64,000 nt of DNA from Streptomyces sp. CGMCC 4.7035 (GCF_031583065.1 NZ_CP134053.1:5187001-5251000), one strand, 5' to 3'. Positions 8,818 to 17,932 are shown, counted from the stretch's first letter. The notes: generated by a model from the letters alone, not told the origin. Numbers and translations are program-made.

Positions 8818-8863
8818 GAGGTCGGCTTCCTTCGTTCGTGCGTACGGGTGTGCGGTATACGAC

Positions 8864-9136
8864 TCAGAGGTGGGCGTAGACGTCGTCCAGGGAGATTCCG
8901 CGCGCCACCATCATCACCTGGACGTGGTAGAGCAGTTGCGAGATCTCCTCGGCAGCCGCTTCCTTGCCCTCGTACTCGGCGGCCATCCATACCTCGGCGG
9001 CCTCCTCGACGACCTTCTTGCCGATGGCATGGACGCCCTTGCCGACCAGCTCTGCGGTGCGGGAGGTGGCGGGATCGCCGTGGGCGGCCTTGTGCTGGAG
9101 CTCGGTGAAGAGCTCCTCGAACGTCTTCTTGGACAT
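8864..9136 (-). CDS. hisE: phosphoribosyl-ATP pyrophosphatase
   Basis: 90-residue enzyme for the second histidine step, hydrolysing phosphoribosyl-ATP to phosphoribosyl-AMP. It is a MazG-like all-alpha NTP pyrophosphohydrolase. The metal-binding motif is visible as '[10 protein letters not shown]' with later acidic residues in '[10 protein letters not shown]'. It is monofunctional, not fused to HisI, as usual in actinomycetes. It starts 34 bp after ribH and precedes hisG by 46 bp, which puts the first two histidine steps in the same presumed transcript as riboflavin genes. Confidence 0.95.
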   Translation of the reverse strand: MSKKTFEELFTELQHKAAHGDPATSRTAELVGKGVHAIGKKVVEEAAEVWMAAEYEGKEAAAEEISQLLYHVQVMMVARGISLDDVYAHL

Positions 9137-9170
9137 GGTGGTCCTAACCCTACGCGCTCCGGCCCGTACC

Positions 9171-9656
9171 TCAGTGCCAGGGTTCAGATACTGAACGGAG
9201 GGTCGCCGCGGTCGCCACCGCCGCCGTCACGGCCTCGTGGCCCTTGTCCTCGTTGGAGCCCTCCAGACCCGCGCGGTCCAGGGCCTGCTCCTCCGTGTCG
9301 CACGTCAGCACGCCGAAGCCCACGGGAACGCCGGTCTCGACGGAGACCTGGGTCAGGCCCTGGGTCACGCCCTGGCACACGTAGTCGAAGTGGGGGGTGC
9401 CGCCTCGGATCACGACACCGAGCGCCACGATCGCGTCGTAGCCGCGGCCCGCGAGGACCTTGGCGGCGACCGGCAGCTCGAAGCAGCCGGGCACCCTGAT
9501 CAGGGTCGGTTCGTCGATCCCCAGCTCGCGCAGGGCGCGCAGGGAGCCATCCACCAGACCGTCCATCACCTTGTCGTGCCACTGTGCCGCGATGACGGCG
9601 ACCCGCAGGTCGCTCACATTGCGTACGGACAGCTCCGGTGCACCCTTGCCGCTCAC
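9171..9656 (-). CDS. ribH: 6,7-dimethyl-8-ribityllumazine synthase
   Basis: Penultimate riboflavin enzyme, condensing the ribityl-aminopyrimidine with dihydroxybutanone phosphate. 161 residues from the GTG at 9656, chosen because GAGGAGA precedes it by a few bases. Family motifs are '[16 protein letters not shown]', the phosphate-binding '[15 protein letters not shown]', and the catalytic-His region 'NEDKGHEAV'. The gene lies 19 bp after ribBA. Confidence 0.96.
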   Translation of the reverse strand: MSGKGAPELSVRNVSDLRVAVIAAQWHDKVMDGLVDGSLRALRELGIDEPTLIRVPGCFELPVAAKVLAGRGYDAIVALGVVIRGGTPHFDYVCQGVTQGLTQVSVETGVPVGFGVLTCDTEEQALDRAGLEGSNEDKGHEAVTAAVATAATLRSVSEPWH

Positions 9657-9675
9657 GTCTCTCCTCAGTGCTCTC

Positions 9676-10965
9676 TTACTGGTTGCCGCAGGCGGACACG
9701 GCACTCGTGTCCAGCCAGGGCAGGTCATGCCCCATCCGGTCCCGCTTGGTGCGCAGGTAGCGGAGGTTGTGTTCGCCCGCCTGTACGGGCATCGGCTCCC
9801 GTGCCGAGACCTTGAGGCCGTGCCGGAGCAAGGCGTCGGTCTTGTCGGGGTTGTTGGTCATGAGCCGCAGACTGTGGACCCCGAGGTCCTCCAGGATCTG
9901 CGCGCCGGCGGCATAGTCACGGGCGTCCGCGGGCAGGCCCAGTTCCAGGTTGGCGTCCAGGGTGTCGCGGCCACGCTCCTGGAGTTCGTAGGCGCGCAGC
10001 TTGGACATCAGCCCGATGCCGCGCCCCTCGTGGCCGCGCAGATAGACGACCACGCCCCGGCCCTCGGCCTGGATGCGCTCCAGTGATGCCTCCAGCTGAG
10101 GGCCGCAGTCGCAGCGCAGGGAGTGGAAGACGTCGCCGGTGAGGCACTCGGAGTGGACACGGACGAGGACATCCTCGCCGTCACCGATCTCGCCGTGGAC
10201 GAGGGCGACGTGCTCGACGCCGTCGACGGTGGAGCGGTAGCCGTACGCCGTGAACTCGCCGAAGGCGGTGGGCAGGTGGACCTCGGCCTCGCGGCGGACG
10301 GTGGGTTCCGAGGTGCGGCGGTAGGCGATCAGGTCCTCGATGGAGATGATCGTCAGCCCGTGCTTACGGGCGAACGGGATCAGTTCGGGCAGGCGCAGCA
10401 TGTGGCCGTCCTCGCCGGCGATCTCCACGATCACGCCGGCCGGGCGCAGCCCCGCCAGTCGGGCGAGGTCGACGGCGGCCTCGGTGTGGCCGTTGCGGAC
10501 GAGGACGCCGCCGGACCTGGCGCGCAGCGGGAAGACGTGCCCGGGGCGGACGAAGTCGCCGGGGCCCGCCTCTCCCCCGGCCAGCAGCCGCAGCGTGGTG
10601 GCGCGGTCGGAGGCGGAGATACCGGTGGTCACGCCGTGGGCGCCGCTCGCGTCGACGGACACGGTGAACGCGGTGCGCATCGACTCGGTGTTGTGGTCGA
10701 CCATCTGCGGGAGCTGGAGGCGGTCGAGTTCGTCGCCCTCCATGGGGGCGCAGATCAGACCGCGGCACTCGCTCATCATGAAGGCGACGATCTCGGGCGT
10801 GGCCTTCTCGGCCGCGATGACGAGGTCGCCCTCGTTCTCCCGGTCCTCGTCGTCGACGACCACGACCGGGCGGCCCGCCGCGATGTCGGCGATGGCCTGC
10901 TCGACCGGGTCGAGCGCGAAGTCCTCGATGTTGTCCGTGCTGTAGAGAATCGGCGCCGTCGTCAT
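9676..10965 (-). CDS. ribBA: bifunctional DHBP synthase / GTP cyclohydrolase II
   Basis: Supplies both branches of riboflavin synthesis. The N-terminal half (about 1-205) is 3,4-dihydroxy-2-butanone 4-phosphate synthase with the acidic metal motif '[17 protein letters not shown]' and '[11 protein letters not shown]'. The C-terminal half is GTP cyclohydrolase II with '[13 protein letters not shown]' leading to the zinc cysteines 'SLRCDCG', and '[16 protein letters not shown]'. From the ATG at 10965 it is 429 residues. That ATG overlaps the ribM stop (ATGA), implying coupling. Both halves keep their key residues, so both activities are expected. Confidence 0.96.
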   Translation of the reverse strand: MTTAPILYSTDNIEDFALDPVEQAIADIAAGRPVVVVDDEDRENEGDLVIAAEKATPEIVAFMMSECRGLICAPMEGDELDRLQLPQMVDHNTESMRTAFTVSVDASGAHGVTTGISASDRATTLRLLAGGEAGPGDFVRPGHVFPLRARSGGVLVRNGHTEAAVDLARLAGLRPAGVIVEIAGEDGHMLRLPELIPFARKHGLTIISIEDLIAYRRTSEPTVRREAEVHLPTAFGEFTAYGYRSTVDGVEHVALVHGEIGDGEDVLVRVHSECLTGDVFHSLRCDCGPQLEASLERIQAEGRGVVVYLRGHEGRGIGLMSKLRAYELQERGRDTLDANLELGLPADARDYAAGAQILEDLGVHSLRLMTNNPDKTDALLRHGLKVSAREPMPVQAGEHNLRYLRTKRDRMGHDLPWLDTSAVSACGNQ

Positions 10966-11606
10966 GCCGCGGCTCCTTCCAGAACGGGCTGCCCCGTCTT
11001 GCGGGAGCGCAGCCACCAGTCACGCATGCCCCACAGGACGAGTGCGCCGTAGATGACGTAGACGAAGCCGGAGAAGGCGAAGCCGTTGGCGAAGTTGAGC
11101 GGGACGCCCACGGCGTCGACGAGCAGCCAGGCGAACCAGAACTCGACCATGCCGCGCGCCTGGGCGTACATGGCGACGATCGTGCCGACGAAGATGTACG
11201 CGTCCGGCCAGGGATCCCAGGACAGTGACGGGTACGCCTTGAACAGACCGGCGACCGCGACCGTGCCGACGGCGGCGGCGCCGACCAGGACCGCGCGCTC
11301 GCGCCAGGTGGCGAACCGTACGGCGATGTGGCCGTCCTCGCCCTGTCCCTTGCCGCGGTTCCACTGCCACCAGCCGTAGACGGCGACGACCATGACGACG
11401 ACCTGCTTGCCGGCGCTGCCGGAGAGGTGGGCGTTGGCGAAGGCCGCGAAGAGGATGACACCCGACAGGAACTGCGCCGGCCAGCTCCATATGGAGCGCC
11501 GCCAGCCGAAGGCGAGTGCGACCAGACCGATCACGTTGCCGATCATGTCCGACCACTTGATGTGCTGGTCGAAGAGCGTGAATGCCTCGGAGTTGAGCCA
11601 GTTCAC
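10962..11606 (-). CDS. ribM: PnuC-family transporter, probable riboflavin transporter RibM
   Basis: 214-residue membrane protein of the PnuC family with about six to seven membrane segments and Trp-rich signatures ('YGWWQWNRG', '[20 protein letters not shown]'). PnuC proteins move nicotinamide riboside, but members encoded inside FMN-riboswitch rib operons of actinomycetes (RibM/PnuX) transport riboflavin. Its position between ribE (GTGA overlap) and ribBA (ATGA overlap) supports that role here. The specificity is inferred from context, not from residues. Confidence 0.85.
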   Translation of the reverse strand: MNWLNSEAFTLFDQHIKWSDMIGNVIGLVALAFGWRRSIWSWPAQFLSGVILFAAFANAHLSGSAGKQVVVMVVAVYGWWQWNRGKGQGEDGHIAVRFATWRERAVLVGAAAVGTVAVAGLFKAYPSLSWDPWPDAYIFVGTIVAMYAQARGMVEFWFAWLLVDAVGVPLNFANGFAFSGFVYVIYGALVLWGMRDWWLRSRKTGQPVLEGAAA

Positions 11607-12205
11607 TTGGTGTCCCCCTGACTGGCCAGCAGGCGCTCGACGTACTTGGCGATGACGTCGACTTCGAGGTTGACGGGGTCGCCGGGCTGCTTGATGCCGA
11701 GCGTGGTCAGCGCGAGGGTCGTGGGGATGAGGCTGACGGTGAAGCGGTCGGGGCCGGCCTCGACGACGGTGAGACTGATGCCGTCGACGGTGATGGAGCC
11801 CTTCTCGACCACGTAGCGGCTCAGGTGAGCCGGGAGGGAGATCGTGATGAGCTCCCAGTTGTCGGACGGCTTGCGTTCGAGGACCGTGCCCGTGCCGTCG
11901 ACGTGGCCCTGCACGATGTGCCCGCCGAGGCGCGCGCCGACGGCGGTGGGGCGTTCGAGGTTGACGCGGGAGCCGACCGCGAGGGCGCCGAGGCTGGAGC
12001 GGTTCAGGGTTTCCGCCATGACGTCGGCAGTGAATTCGTCGCCATCGTGCTCCACGACGGTGAGACAGACACCGTTGACTGCGATGGAATCACCGTGCTC
12101 AGCGCCTTCGGTGACGACGGGTCCACGGAGCCGGAAGCGGGAGGAGTCGCCGAGATTCTCGACGGCGGTGACCTCACCCAGCTCTTCGACGATTCCGGTG
12201 AACAC
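11603..12205 (-). CDS. ribE: riboflavin synthase, alpha chain
   Basis: Dismutates two lumazine molecules to riboflavin. The 200-residue product is two tandem lumazine-binding barrels: repeat 1 begins 'FTGIVEELGEVTAVENLG' and carries 'DSIAVNGVCLTVVE'; repeat 2 has 'GHIVQGHVDGTGTVLER' and 'GSITVDGISLTVVEAG'. The GTG at 12205 places FTGIVEE at the very start as in the family and is preceded by AGGAGG. It is the first gene behind the FMN riboswitch, and its stop overlaps the ribM start. Confidence 0.96.
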   Translation of the reverse strand: MFTGIVEELGEVTAVENLGDSSRFRLRGPVVTEGAEHGDSIAVNGVCLTVVEHDGDEFTADVMAETLNRSSLGALAVGSRVNLERPTAVGARLGGHIVQGHVDGTGTVLERKPSDNWELITISLPAHLSRYVVEKGSITVDGISLTVVEAGPDRFTVSLIPTTLALTTLGIKQPGDPVNLEVDVIAKYVERLLASQGDTK

Positions 12206-12352
12206 TTCCCGGGTCCTCCTGCCTCTTTCGGGCACGGACTCCGGGGCCTGTCGATGACGACAGTAGACACGAGCAGGGACACCGAGGACGACGCCGAACG
12301 AGGGTCCGTCGTCATGACGGACCTACGGCGGCGTGCATGATGCCCGCCCGCC

Positions 12353-12479
12353 GCGCACTGCCTCCCATCCGGACTTTAACCGTCGGTCCAGGAATTTCAC
12401 CTGGTCAACCGGCCGCTGGAAGCGACCGGGTCGCGGACTGTAACCGCCGGTTCGGACTTTCACCGACCCCGGAGTGCGC
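12353..12479 (-). promoter_or_regulatory. FMN riboswitch (RFN element)
   Basis: Read on the reverse strand, the element is closed by a P1 stem (GCGCACT at 12473-12479 with AGTGCGC at 12353-12359). It contains conserved RFN segments such as 'ACCGGCGGTTACAGTC', 'GGTGAAATTCCTGGACCGAC' and 'GGTTAAAGTCCGGATGGGAG'. It ends 147 bp before ribE, so FMN should repress the ribE-ribM-ribBA-ribH unit, and possibly hisEG. No clear intrinsic terminator follows it, so control may be at translation of ribE. Confidence 0.95.
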
Positions 12480-12768
12480 TGCTTTAGGTACAGGGCCAGT
12501 GTGCCACGCCTTGTCGAGGTCCATACGGACGAACGGTGTGGGGTGCCTCACAGGACGCACGGCTGGACTTCTCCGGCGGACCGGGACGGCGGGCCTGCCG
12601 GACCAGCCCCGAGCGCACCGGGCTTCTTCTCGCGTTCGCAAGCGCCCACCAGAGCCGGGTATCCGGAAAGTGACGGACTTGCACGCCACAACTCCCCGCG
12701 CCGGCACGGATGTTGCGGCCTCTTCCCCCTCTCGGCTTCTCCCGAGCGGGAACATCACCGCGCGCCCG
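12480..12768 (-). other. rib operon promoter region and ROK gene downstream region
   Basis: Non-coding. On the reverse strand the stretch just before the riboswitch has 'TCGACA' and 'TACCTA' as weak promoter-like elements. The rest is GC-rich with no gene I can support. Long overlapping frames on the plus strand here are a by-product of base composition. Confidence 0.4.
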
Positions 12769-14472
12769 TTAGGCGCGAACCGGAGGCGTGAACAGGTCGT
12801 CCTGGGCGCCGTCCCGCGCGGTCAGCAGGGCGCCCCGCAGTACCGCGCCGCCGCCCAGCGCGCCCGCCCGCACCTCGGTCCGCAGTGGCGTCATCCGTGC
12901 GAGCCGCTCCTCGACGCGCGCGGCCAGCACGTCACCGCCCGCCCGCCCGACCTCGCCACCGAGCACCACACAGCCGGGGTCGAGGATGGCGGCGATGGAG
13001 GCGGCGCCGATGGCGAGACGGTCGGCGAGGGCGTCGAGGAAGCGGGCCGCAATGCGCTCCTCGGGGGCGCCGAGGCGGCCTCCCCCGGCCCCGTCGGCAC
13101 CCCCATCACCCTCCGGAGACGCGCCACGCAGGCCCCCGGCATCCTGACGGCCCACACCGCCGCCCGAACCCCCGGCCTCGGGGTCGCCCGCCGCAACCTC
13201 ACCGTCCCGCACACCACTCCGGCCACCGGCAGCCCCCACGGCACCGACCGAAGCCTCGCCACCCCCGCCCAGACCACCGACACCCGAAGCACCGACCGCA
13301 GCCTCGCCAACCCCGTCCCGGCCACCGACACCCACAGCGCCCCGCACAGCCCCACCACCCCGCACCGCACCCGCACCGCCGCCGACACCCGGCCCGGCGG
13401 CCGCGACTCCACCGCTCCCCACAACCTCCACCCCGCCACCGACACCCGAAGCGCCCGCCGGACCGGCACCGCCCCGCACCGCACCCGCACCCGCCCCGCC
13501 GCCGACAGCCCAAGCGCCCCCCGCGGCCCCGTCGGCCCGTCCCGGCCGGCGCGAGTCCCCCGCCTCCGCGGCACCCGCCGCCTCCGCGGCCCTGCGTACC
13601 AGCGCCGCCGCGTACGGCTCGTGCGCCTTGCCGTCCGCCACCAGCCCGTGCGCCTGCGCCAGTTCGGCGATGGCCGCCGCTCCCGCCAGGGAGTGGAAGC
13701 CGCCCGCACAGTCCGTCGCCGACGGGAGCGCCCCGGTGCCCGGGACCGGCAGGAAGCCGATCTCGCCGGTGCCGCCCGAGGCGCCGCGGCGCAGCGCGCC
13801 GTCGAGCACCACGGCCGCGCCCGTGCCGTGCCCGAGCCACAGCAGGACGAAGGTGTCCCGGTCGCGGGCGGCGCCCTCGCGCTGTTCGGCCAGGGCGGCG
13901 AGGTTGGTCTCGTTCTCCACGATCACACGCGCGGGCAACCGCTCCTGGAGCGCGGCGACCAGTCGGCGGTGCCACTCGGGCAGGCCCGAGGAGTCGCGGA
14001 GTTCCCCGGTGGCGGGATCGACGAGCCCGGGCGCCCCGATCCCGACTGTGTGCAGCCGCTCGGCACCGGCCTCCTTCGCGGCGCGCTCCACCAGCGCCAC
14101 CGCCTGTTCGACCGCGGGTCCCGTGCCGGAGTCTCCACTGATGGGCACCGACGCCTCGGTGAGCACCTCGCCGAGCAGATCCGACACGACGACGGAGACG
14201 CCCTCGGTGCGCACGTCGAGGGCCGCGAGATGGGCGCGGTCGGCGACGATCCCGTACAGCCGGGCGTTCGGACCGCGCCGTTGCTCGCCCGACTCCCCCA
14301 CCACCGCGATCAGCCCGGCTGCCGTCAGGCGCTCGACGAGGTCGGCGACCGTGGGGCGGGACAGTCCGGTGAGCTGCTTCAACTTCCCTGCCGTCAACGG
14401 GCCTTCCTGCTGCAGCAGCCGCAGGGCGAGCCGGTCGTTGATGGCCCGGGCGGTGCTCGGAGATGCGGGCAT
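12769..14472 (-). CDS. ROK-family transcriptional regulator with large Gly/Ala-rich insert
   Basis: Sugar-responsive repressor type: an N-terminal winged helix ('LKQLTGLSRPTVADLVERL') followed by a ROK kinase-like fold ('VGIGAPGLVDPATGELRDSS', 'VIVENETNLAALAEQREG', 'GTGAAVVLDGALRRGASGG'). The usual CxCGxxGCxE zinc motif is not present; only 'ATDCAGGFHSLAG' is found in its place. Residues about 291-467 are a Gly/Ala/Val-rich low-complexity insert, after which the fold resumes with 'AASIAAILDPGCVVLGGEVG'. Total length is 567 residues against about 390-410 for the family. The ATG at 14472 is used. It is divergent from an MFS gene, with an inverted repeat between them. Confidence 0.85.
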   Translation of the reverse strand: MPASPSTARAINDRLALRLLQQEGPLTAGKLKQLTGLSRPTVADLVERLTAAGLIAVVGESGEQRRGPNARLYGIVADRAHLAALDVRTEGVSVVVSDLLGEVLTEASVPISGDSGTGPAVEQAVALVERAAKEAGAERLHTVGIGAPGLVDPATGELRDSSGLPEWHRRLVAALQERLPARVIVENETNLAALAEQREGAARDRDTFVLLWLGHGTGAAVVLDGALRRGASGGTGEIGFLPVPGTGALPSATDCAGGFHSLAGAAAIAELAQAHGLVADGKAHEPYAAALVRRAAEAAGAAEAGDSRRPGRADGAAGGAWAVGGGAGAGAVRGGAGPAGASGVGGGVEVVGSGGVAAAGPGVGGGAGAVRGGGAVRGAVGVGGRDGVGEAAVGASGVGGLGGGGEASVGAVGAAGGRSGVRDGEVAAGDPEAGGSGGGVGRQDAGGLRGASPEGDGGADGAGGGRLGAPEERIAARFLDALADRLAIGAASIAAILDPGCVVLGGEVGRAGGDVLAARVEERLARMTPLRTEVRAGALGGGAVLRGALLTARDGAQDDLFTPPVRA

Positions 14473-14544
14473 GCCGGGATCCTTCCAGATCGGCGGGCGG
14501 CTCGGCGGGCGGCTCTTGATCACTCGCCCTGGCCCTTGCCCTAT

Positions 14545-14567
14545 CTATCAGGCAGGGTTCCTGATAG
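14545..14567. promoter_or_regulatory. inverted repeat between ROK regulator and MFS genes (likely operator)
   Basis: CTATCAGG-N7-CCTGATAG is a perfect 8-bp dyad at 14545-14552 and 14560-14567. It lies 47 bp before the MFS start and 73 bp before the ROK start. Position between a divergent regulator and transporter makes it the best candidate for the ROK binding site. The CTGATAG arm could also overlap a minus-10 element for the MFS gene. Confidence 0.6.
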
Positions 14568-14613
14568 TTTACGCGGCGCAGCGGGGCGGACACAGCCGGG
14601 GAGGGGCCCGACA

Positions 14614-15834
14614 ATGAGCACAATGGTCGAAGGGGTCTACCAACCACGCGAGGTGAGGCGCGCCCGGTACGCCGTGGCCGCGGTGTTCGCCGTGCACGGC
14701 GCCGTCACCGGCTCGTTCGCCACCCGCGTGCCGTGGATCCAGGACCACGCGCACGTCGGTGCGGGCCAACTCGGGTTCGCCCTGGCCTTCACGGCGTTCG
14801 GCGCCTCCTGCTCGATGCCGCTGGCCGGCCGGATCAGCCACCGCTTCGGCAGCCGCACCGCCCTGCGCGGCCTGATCGCACTGTGGACGCTGTCCCTGAC
14901 CCTGCCGTCGCTCGCGCCGAACCTGTACACCCTGTGCCTGGCGATGTTCACCTACGGCGCCACGGCAGGCATGGCCGATGTCGCCATGAACGCGCTCGGC
15001 GTCGAGGTCGAACGCCTGCTCGACAAGTCGATCATGTCCGGCCTGCACGGCATGTGGAGCGTCGGCACCCTGATCGGATCGGCCGCCGGCACGCTCGCCG
15101 CGCAGCTCGGCTCGGACGCGCGGCTGCACCACGCACTGGCGGCGGGGGTCCTCACGCTCCTCGCCATAGTGGCCTGCCGCTGGGTGCTCGATCTGAAGCC
15201 CGCCGAGGACGAGGAGCCACCGCCGAGGTTCACGCTCCCGCCCAAATCGGCGCTGATCATCGGCGCGGTCGGCTTCTGCGCGGTGTTCGCGGAGGGGGCG
15301 AGCCTGGACTGGTCGGCGGTGTATCTGCGCGACCGGTTCGACACGTCGGCCGGGCTCGCGGCGGCCTCGACGACCGGTTTCATGCTGACCATGGCGGTGG
15401 CCCGGATCGCGGGGGACGCGGTGGTGAACCGCTTCGGTGCGGTCCGTACGGTCCGCGGCGGCGGTGCGCTCGCCGTCCTCGGCGGTCTGCTCGTCGTCGT
15501 CGCGGGGCAGCCGGCGGTGGCGATGGCCGGGTTCGCGCTGATGGGCCTGGGCATCGCGGTCGTCGTCCCGCTGTGCTTCGCGGCGGCGGGCCGCAGCGGC
15601 CCCAACCCCAGCCAGGCCATCGCGGGCGTGGCGACCATCACGTACACCTCGGGTCTGATCGCGCCCAGCGCGATCGGCGGGCTGGCCCAGGCGACCAGCC
15701 TGGTGGTCTCGTTCGGCTTGGTGACCGTGCTGGCGTGCGGGCTCACGGCCCTCGCCGGCGTCCTGCGCGCGGGCGACCGTGAGCGCCCGAAGGTCAGTCC
15801 GCCGAGCGCAGCAGTTCGCGACCCACGGCCCTGA
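14614..15834 (+). CDS. MFS transporter
   Basis: 406-residue major facilitator with about twelve membrane segments in two halves. Visible features are 'VHGAVTGSFATRVPWIQDHA' in helix 1-2, the A-motif-like loop 'GRISHRFGSRTALRG', 'LDWSAVYLRDRFDTSAGLAA' at the start of the second half, and 'VNRFGAVRTVRGGG' as the second A-like loop. The closest family pattern is the YbjJ/FucP-like group, so a sugar or small metabolite is possible, but I cannot assign the substrate. It is divergent from, and probably controlled by, the ROK regulator. Its last 41 bp overlap the convergent thioesterase gene. Confidence 0.88.
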   Translation: MSTMVEGVYQPREVRRARYAVAAVFAVHGAVTGSFATRVPWIQDHAHVGAGQLGFALAFTAFGASCSMPLAGRISHRFGSRTALRGLIALWTLSLTLPSLAPNLYTLCLAMFTYGATAGMADVAMNALGVEVERLLDKSIMSGLHGMWSVGTLIGSAAGTLAAQLGSDARLHHALAAGVLTLLAIVACRWVLDLKPAEDEEPPPRFTLPPKSALIIGAVGFCAVFAEGASLDWSAVYLRDRFDTSAGLAAASTTGFMLTMAVARIAGDAVVNRFGAVRTVRGGGALAVLGGLLVVVAGQPAVAMAGFALMGLGIAVVVPLCFAAAGRSGPNPSQAIAGVATITYTSGLIAPSAIGGLAQATSLVVSFGLVTVLACGLTALAGVLRAGDRERPKVSPPSAAVRDPRP

Positions 15835-16252
15835 AGGGCTCGCTCCACGAGGCCGGGCGCAGGGTCGCCGCGTCGAGCCGGACGAGGACCCGGCTGCCCC
15901 GCGCGTACGTCACTGCTCCGTCGGCCGAACAGAACCGGAACCCGTACGTCAGCCCGGTGTTCCCGAGCCGCTCCAGCCACAGGTGCACGGCGTACGCGCC
16001 CGGCTTGTCGACCCGGGCGTCGTAGGTGATCCGCAGCTCCTTGACGGCGTTGCAGAAGTCGCCCGCCGCCTCCCAGTCGCCGTCGAAACCGAAGCCGTGC
16101 TCCTGCCACAGCGCGGTCCAGGCGCGCTCCACCATGACCGGGTAGCGGGCGTTGTGGAGCAGTCCGAGCGCATCGAGGTCGTCGAAGTGGACGGTGACGG
16201 GGATCAGCCGGCCGTAGGACAGAGCGGGTGCGATCGGGGCTTCGGCGGTCAC
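15794..16252 (-). CDS. hot-dog acyl-CoA thioesterase (4-hydroxybenzoyl-CoA thioesterase type)
   Basis: 152 residues, single hot-dog domain. 'VHFDDLDALGLLHNARYPVM' is the catalytic helix region of the YbgC/FcbC family, with the active-site Asp in 'DDLDALG'. The expected role is hydrolysis of an acyl- or aroyl-CoA in the cytosol; the natural substrate is unknown. It ends inside the 3' end of the convergent MFS gene and is divergent from the nucleobase permease. Confidence 0.85.
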   Translation of the reverse strand: MTAEAPIAPALSYGRLIPVTVHFDDLDALGLLHNARYPVMVERAWTALWQEHGFGFDGDWEAAGDFCNAVKELRITYDARVDKPGAYAVHLWLERLGNTGLTYGFRFCSADGAVTYARGSRVLVRLDAATLRPASWSEPFRAVGRELLRSAD

Positions 16253-16356
16253 GGGGTTCGGGCTCCTGGGCGTGTCGGATGAGGCTCATGATGCGGCTCA
16301 CGAGGACGCTCCATCCTAAGCGGACGCTCAGGATTTCCCCTGTCCGATCGTGACTG

Positions 16357-16369
16357 TGAACACGGTTCA
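16357..16369. promoter_or_regulatory. short inverted repeat upstream of nucleobase permease
   Basis: TGAAC-ACG-GTTCA, a perfect 5-bp dyad, lies 88 bp before the permease start and 105 bp from the divergent thioesterase. It could be an operator; no regulator is encoded next to it, so the assignment is weak. Confidence 0.3.
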
Positions 16370-16456
16370 GTCTGCGGACCTTGAGGGCGAAGGGACGCAG
16401 GTACCGGTGACAATGGTTCGGACAGTCTTCATGTACAGAGAAAGCGAAGCTTCACC

Positions 16457-17875
16457 ATGGACCTCGGCGTGCGCTGGAAGCTGCACGGTGACGGGCACAC
16501 GCCCGCGCCCGGAGCGGTCGTCCGTCCCGACGAACGGCTCTCGTGGCCCCGCACGGTCGGGCTCGGCGCCCAGCATGTCGTGGCCATGTTCGGAGCGAGT
16601 TTCGTGGCGCCCGTCCTGATGGGCCTCGACCCCAACCTCGCGATCATGATGTCGGGCGTCGCCACCGTGATCTTCCTGCTGGCGACCCGCGGCCGGGTGC
16701 CCAGCTACCTGGGCTGTTCGCTCTCCTTCGTGGGCGTCGCCGCGGTGATCCGCGCCCAGGGCGGCACGAGCGCGACGGTGACCGGCGCGGTGTTCGTCGT
16801 CGGTGTCGCGCTGTTCCTCGTGGGGCTCGCGGTCCAGCGGTTCGGGGCGCGGATCATCCACGCGGCGATGCCACCGATCGTGACCGGCGCGGTCGTCATG
16901 CTGATCGGGTTCAACCTCGCTCCGGTGACCGCTTCGGTCTACTGGCCGCAGGACCAGTGGACCGCACTGCTCGTGATGCTGTTCACCGGGCTGGCCGTGG
17001 TGTGCCTGCGCGGTTTCTGGTCACGGATCGCGATCTTCCTTGGGCTGGTGTTCGGATACGGGATCTCCTGGGCGTTCGACCGGATCTTCGGGAAGATCCA
17101 CTCGGCGGACGCGAGCGGCAAGCTCACCGACCACTGGCGCCTGGACCTGTCGGCCGTCGGCAAGGCGGACTGGATCGGCCTGCCCCACTTCCACGGACCG
17201 TCCTTCCAGTGGTCCGCGGTCCTGGTCGCCCTTCCCGTGGTGATCGCGCTGGTCGCGGAGAACGCCGGACATGTCAAGGCGGTCGGTGAGATGACCGGCG
17301 AGCCGCTGGACGACAAGCTGGGCACGGCGATCTCCGCCGACGGCATAGGCTCCATGCTCTCCACGGCGGTCGGCGGCCCGCCCAACACGACGTACTCCGA
17401 GAACATCGGCGTGATGGCCGCCACCCGGGTCTACTCGACCGCCGCCTACTGGGCCGCGGCCGGCTTCGCGCTCCTCTTCGGTATCTGCCCCAAGTTCGGC
17501 GCGATCGTCGCCGCGATCCCCGGCGGGGTGCTCGGCGGCATCACCGTCATCCTGTACGGCATGATCGGCCTGCTCGGCGCGCAGATCTGGATCAACTCCA
17601 AGGTGGACCTGCGCAATCCGCTGAACCTGGTACCGGCCGCGGCGGGCATCATCATCGGCGTCGGCAACGTCACCATGAAGTTCACCGACACCTTCTCGCT
17701 CAGCGGCATCGCGCTGGGCACGCTGGTCGTCATCACCGGCTATCACGCGCTGCGGGCGCTGGCCCCCGCGCACCTCAAGACGCAGGAGCCGCTGCTGGAC
17801 TCCGGCACGTCCTCGTACGACGAGGAGAGCGGCACCACGGCCGCCCGGGAGGCGGATCAGCGGGCCGGCTCATAG
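16457..17875 (+). CDS. NCS2 nucleobase:cation symporter, uracil permease type
   Basis: 472-residue membrane transporter of the NAT/NCS2 family, bringing nucleobases in with a cation. 'LGAQHVVAMFGASFVAPVLM' forms the first segments. 'LVAENAGHVKAVGEMTG' carries the conserved Glu of the substrate site. 'GGPPNTTYSENIGVMAATRV' is the uracil-permease version of the signature, since xanthine and urate carriers differ here. 'FGAIVAAIPGGVLGGITVIL' follows. Uracil is therefore the likeliest substrate. The start ATG at 16457 has only a weak purine-rich site upstream. The C-terminal tail is acidic and not conserved. Confidence 0.88.
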   Translation: MDLGVRWKLHGDGHTPAPGAVVRPDERLSWPRTVGLGAQHVVAMFGASFVAPVLMGLDPNLAIMMSGVATVIFLLATRGRVPSYLGCSLSFVGVAAVIRAQGGTSATVTGAVFVVGVALFLVGLAVQRFGARIIHAAMPPIVTGAVVMLIGFNLAPVTASVYWPQDQWTALLVMLFTGLAVVCLRGFWSRIAIFLGLVFGYGISWAFDRIFGKIHSADASGKLTDHWRLDLSAVGKADWIGLPHFHGPSFQWSAVLVALPVVIALVAENAGHVKAVGEMTGEPLDDKLGTAISADGIGSMLSTAVGGPPNTTYSENIGVMAATRVYSTAAYWAAAGFALLFGICPKFGAIVAAIPGGVLGGITVILYGMIGLLGAQIWINSKVDLRNPLNLVPAAAGIIIGVGNVTMKFTDTFSLSGIALGTLVVITGYHALRALAPAHLKTQEPLLDSGTSSYDEESGTTAAREADQRAGS

Positions 17876-17932
17876 GCGCACGCCCATGCGGCCCGGTGCG
17901 CGTCACGGTCAGCGCGCGAGCTCATACGCGTA

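Noticed and set aside
13070..13600. ROK insert as an inserted mobile element or separate gene
   Set aside because: No terminal repeats, target duplication or transposase; the reading frame continues through it.
12337..15834. 1165-codon plus-strand open frame
   Set aside because: Its 3' end is the true MFS gene in the same frame; the rest is the antisense of the ROK gene and the riboswitch region, open only because of GC bias and the low-complexity insert.
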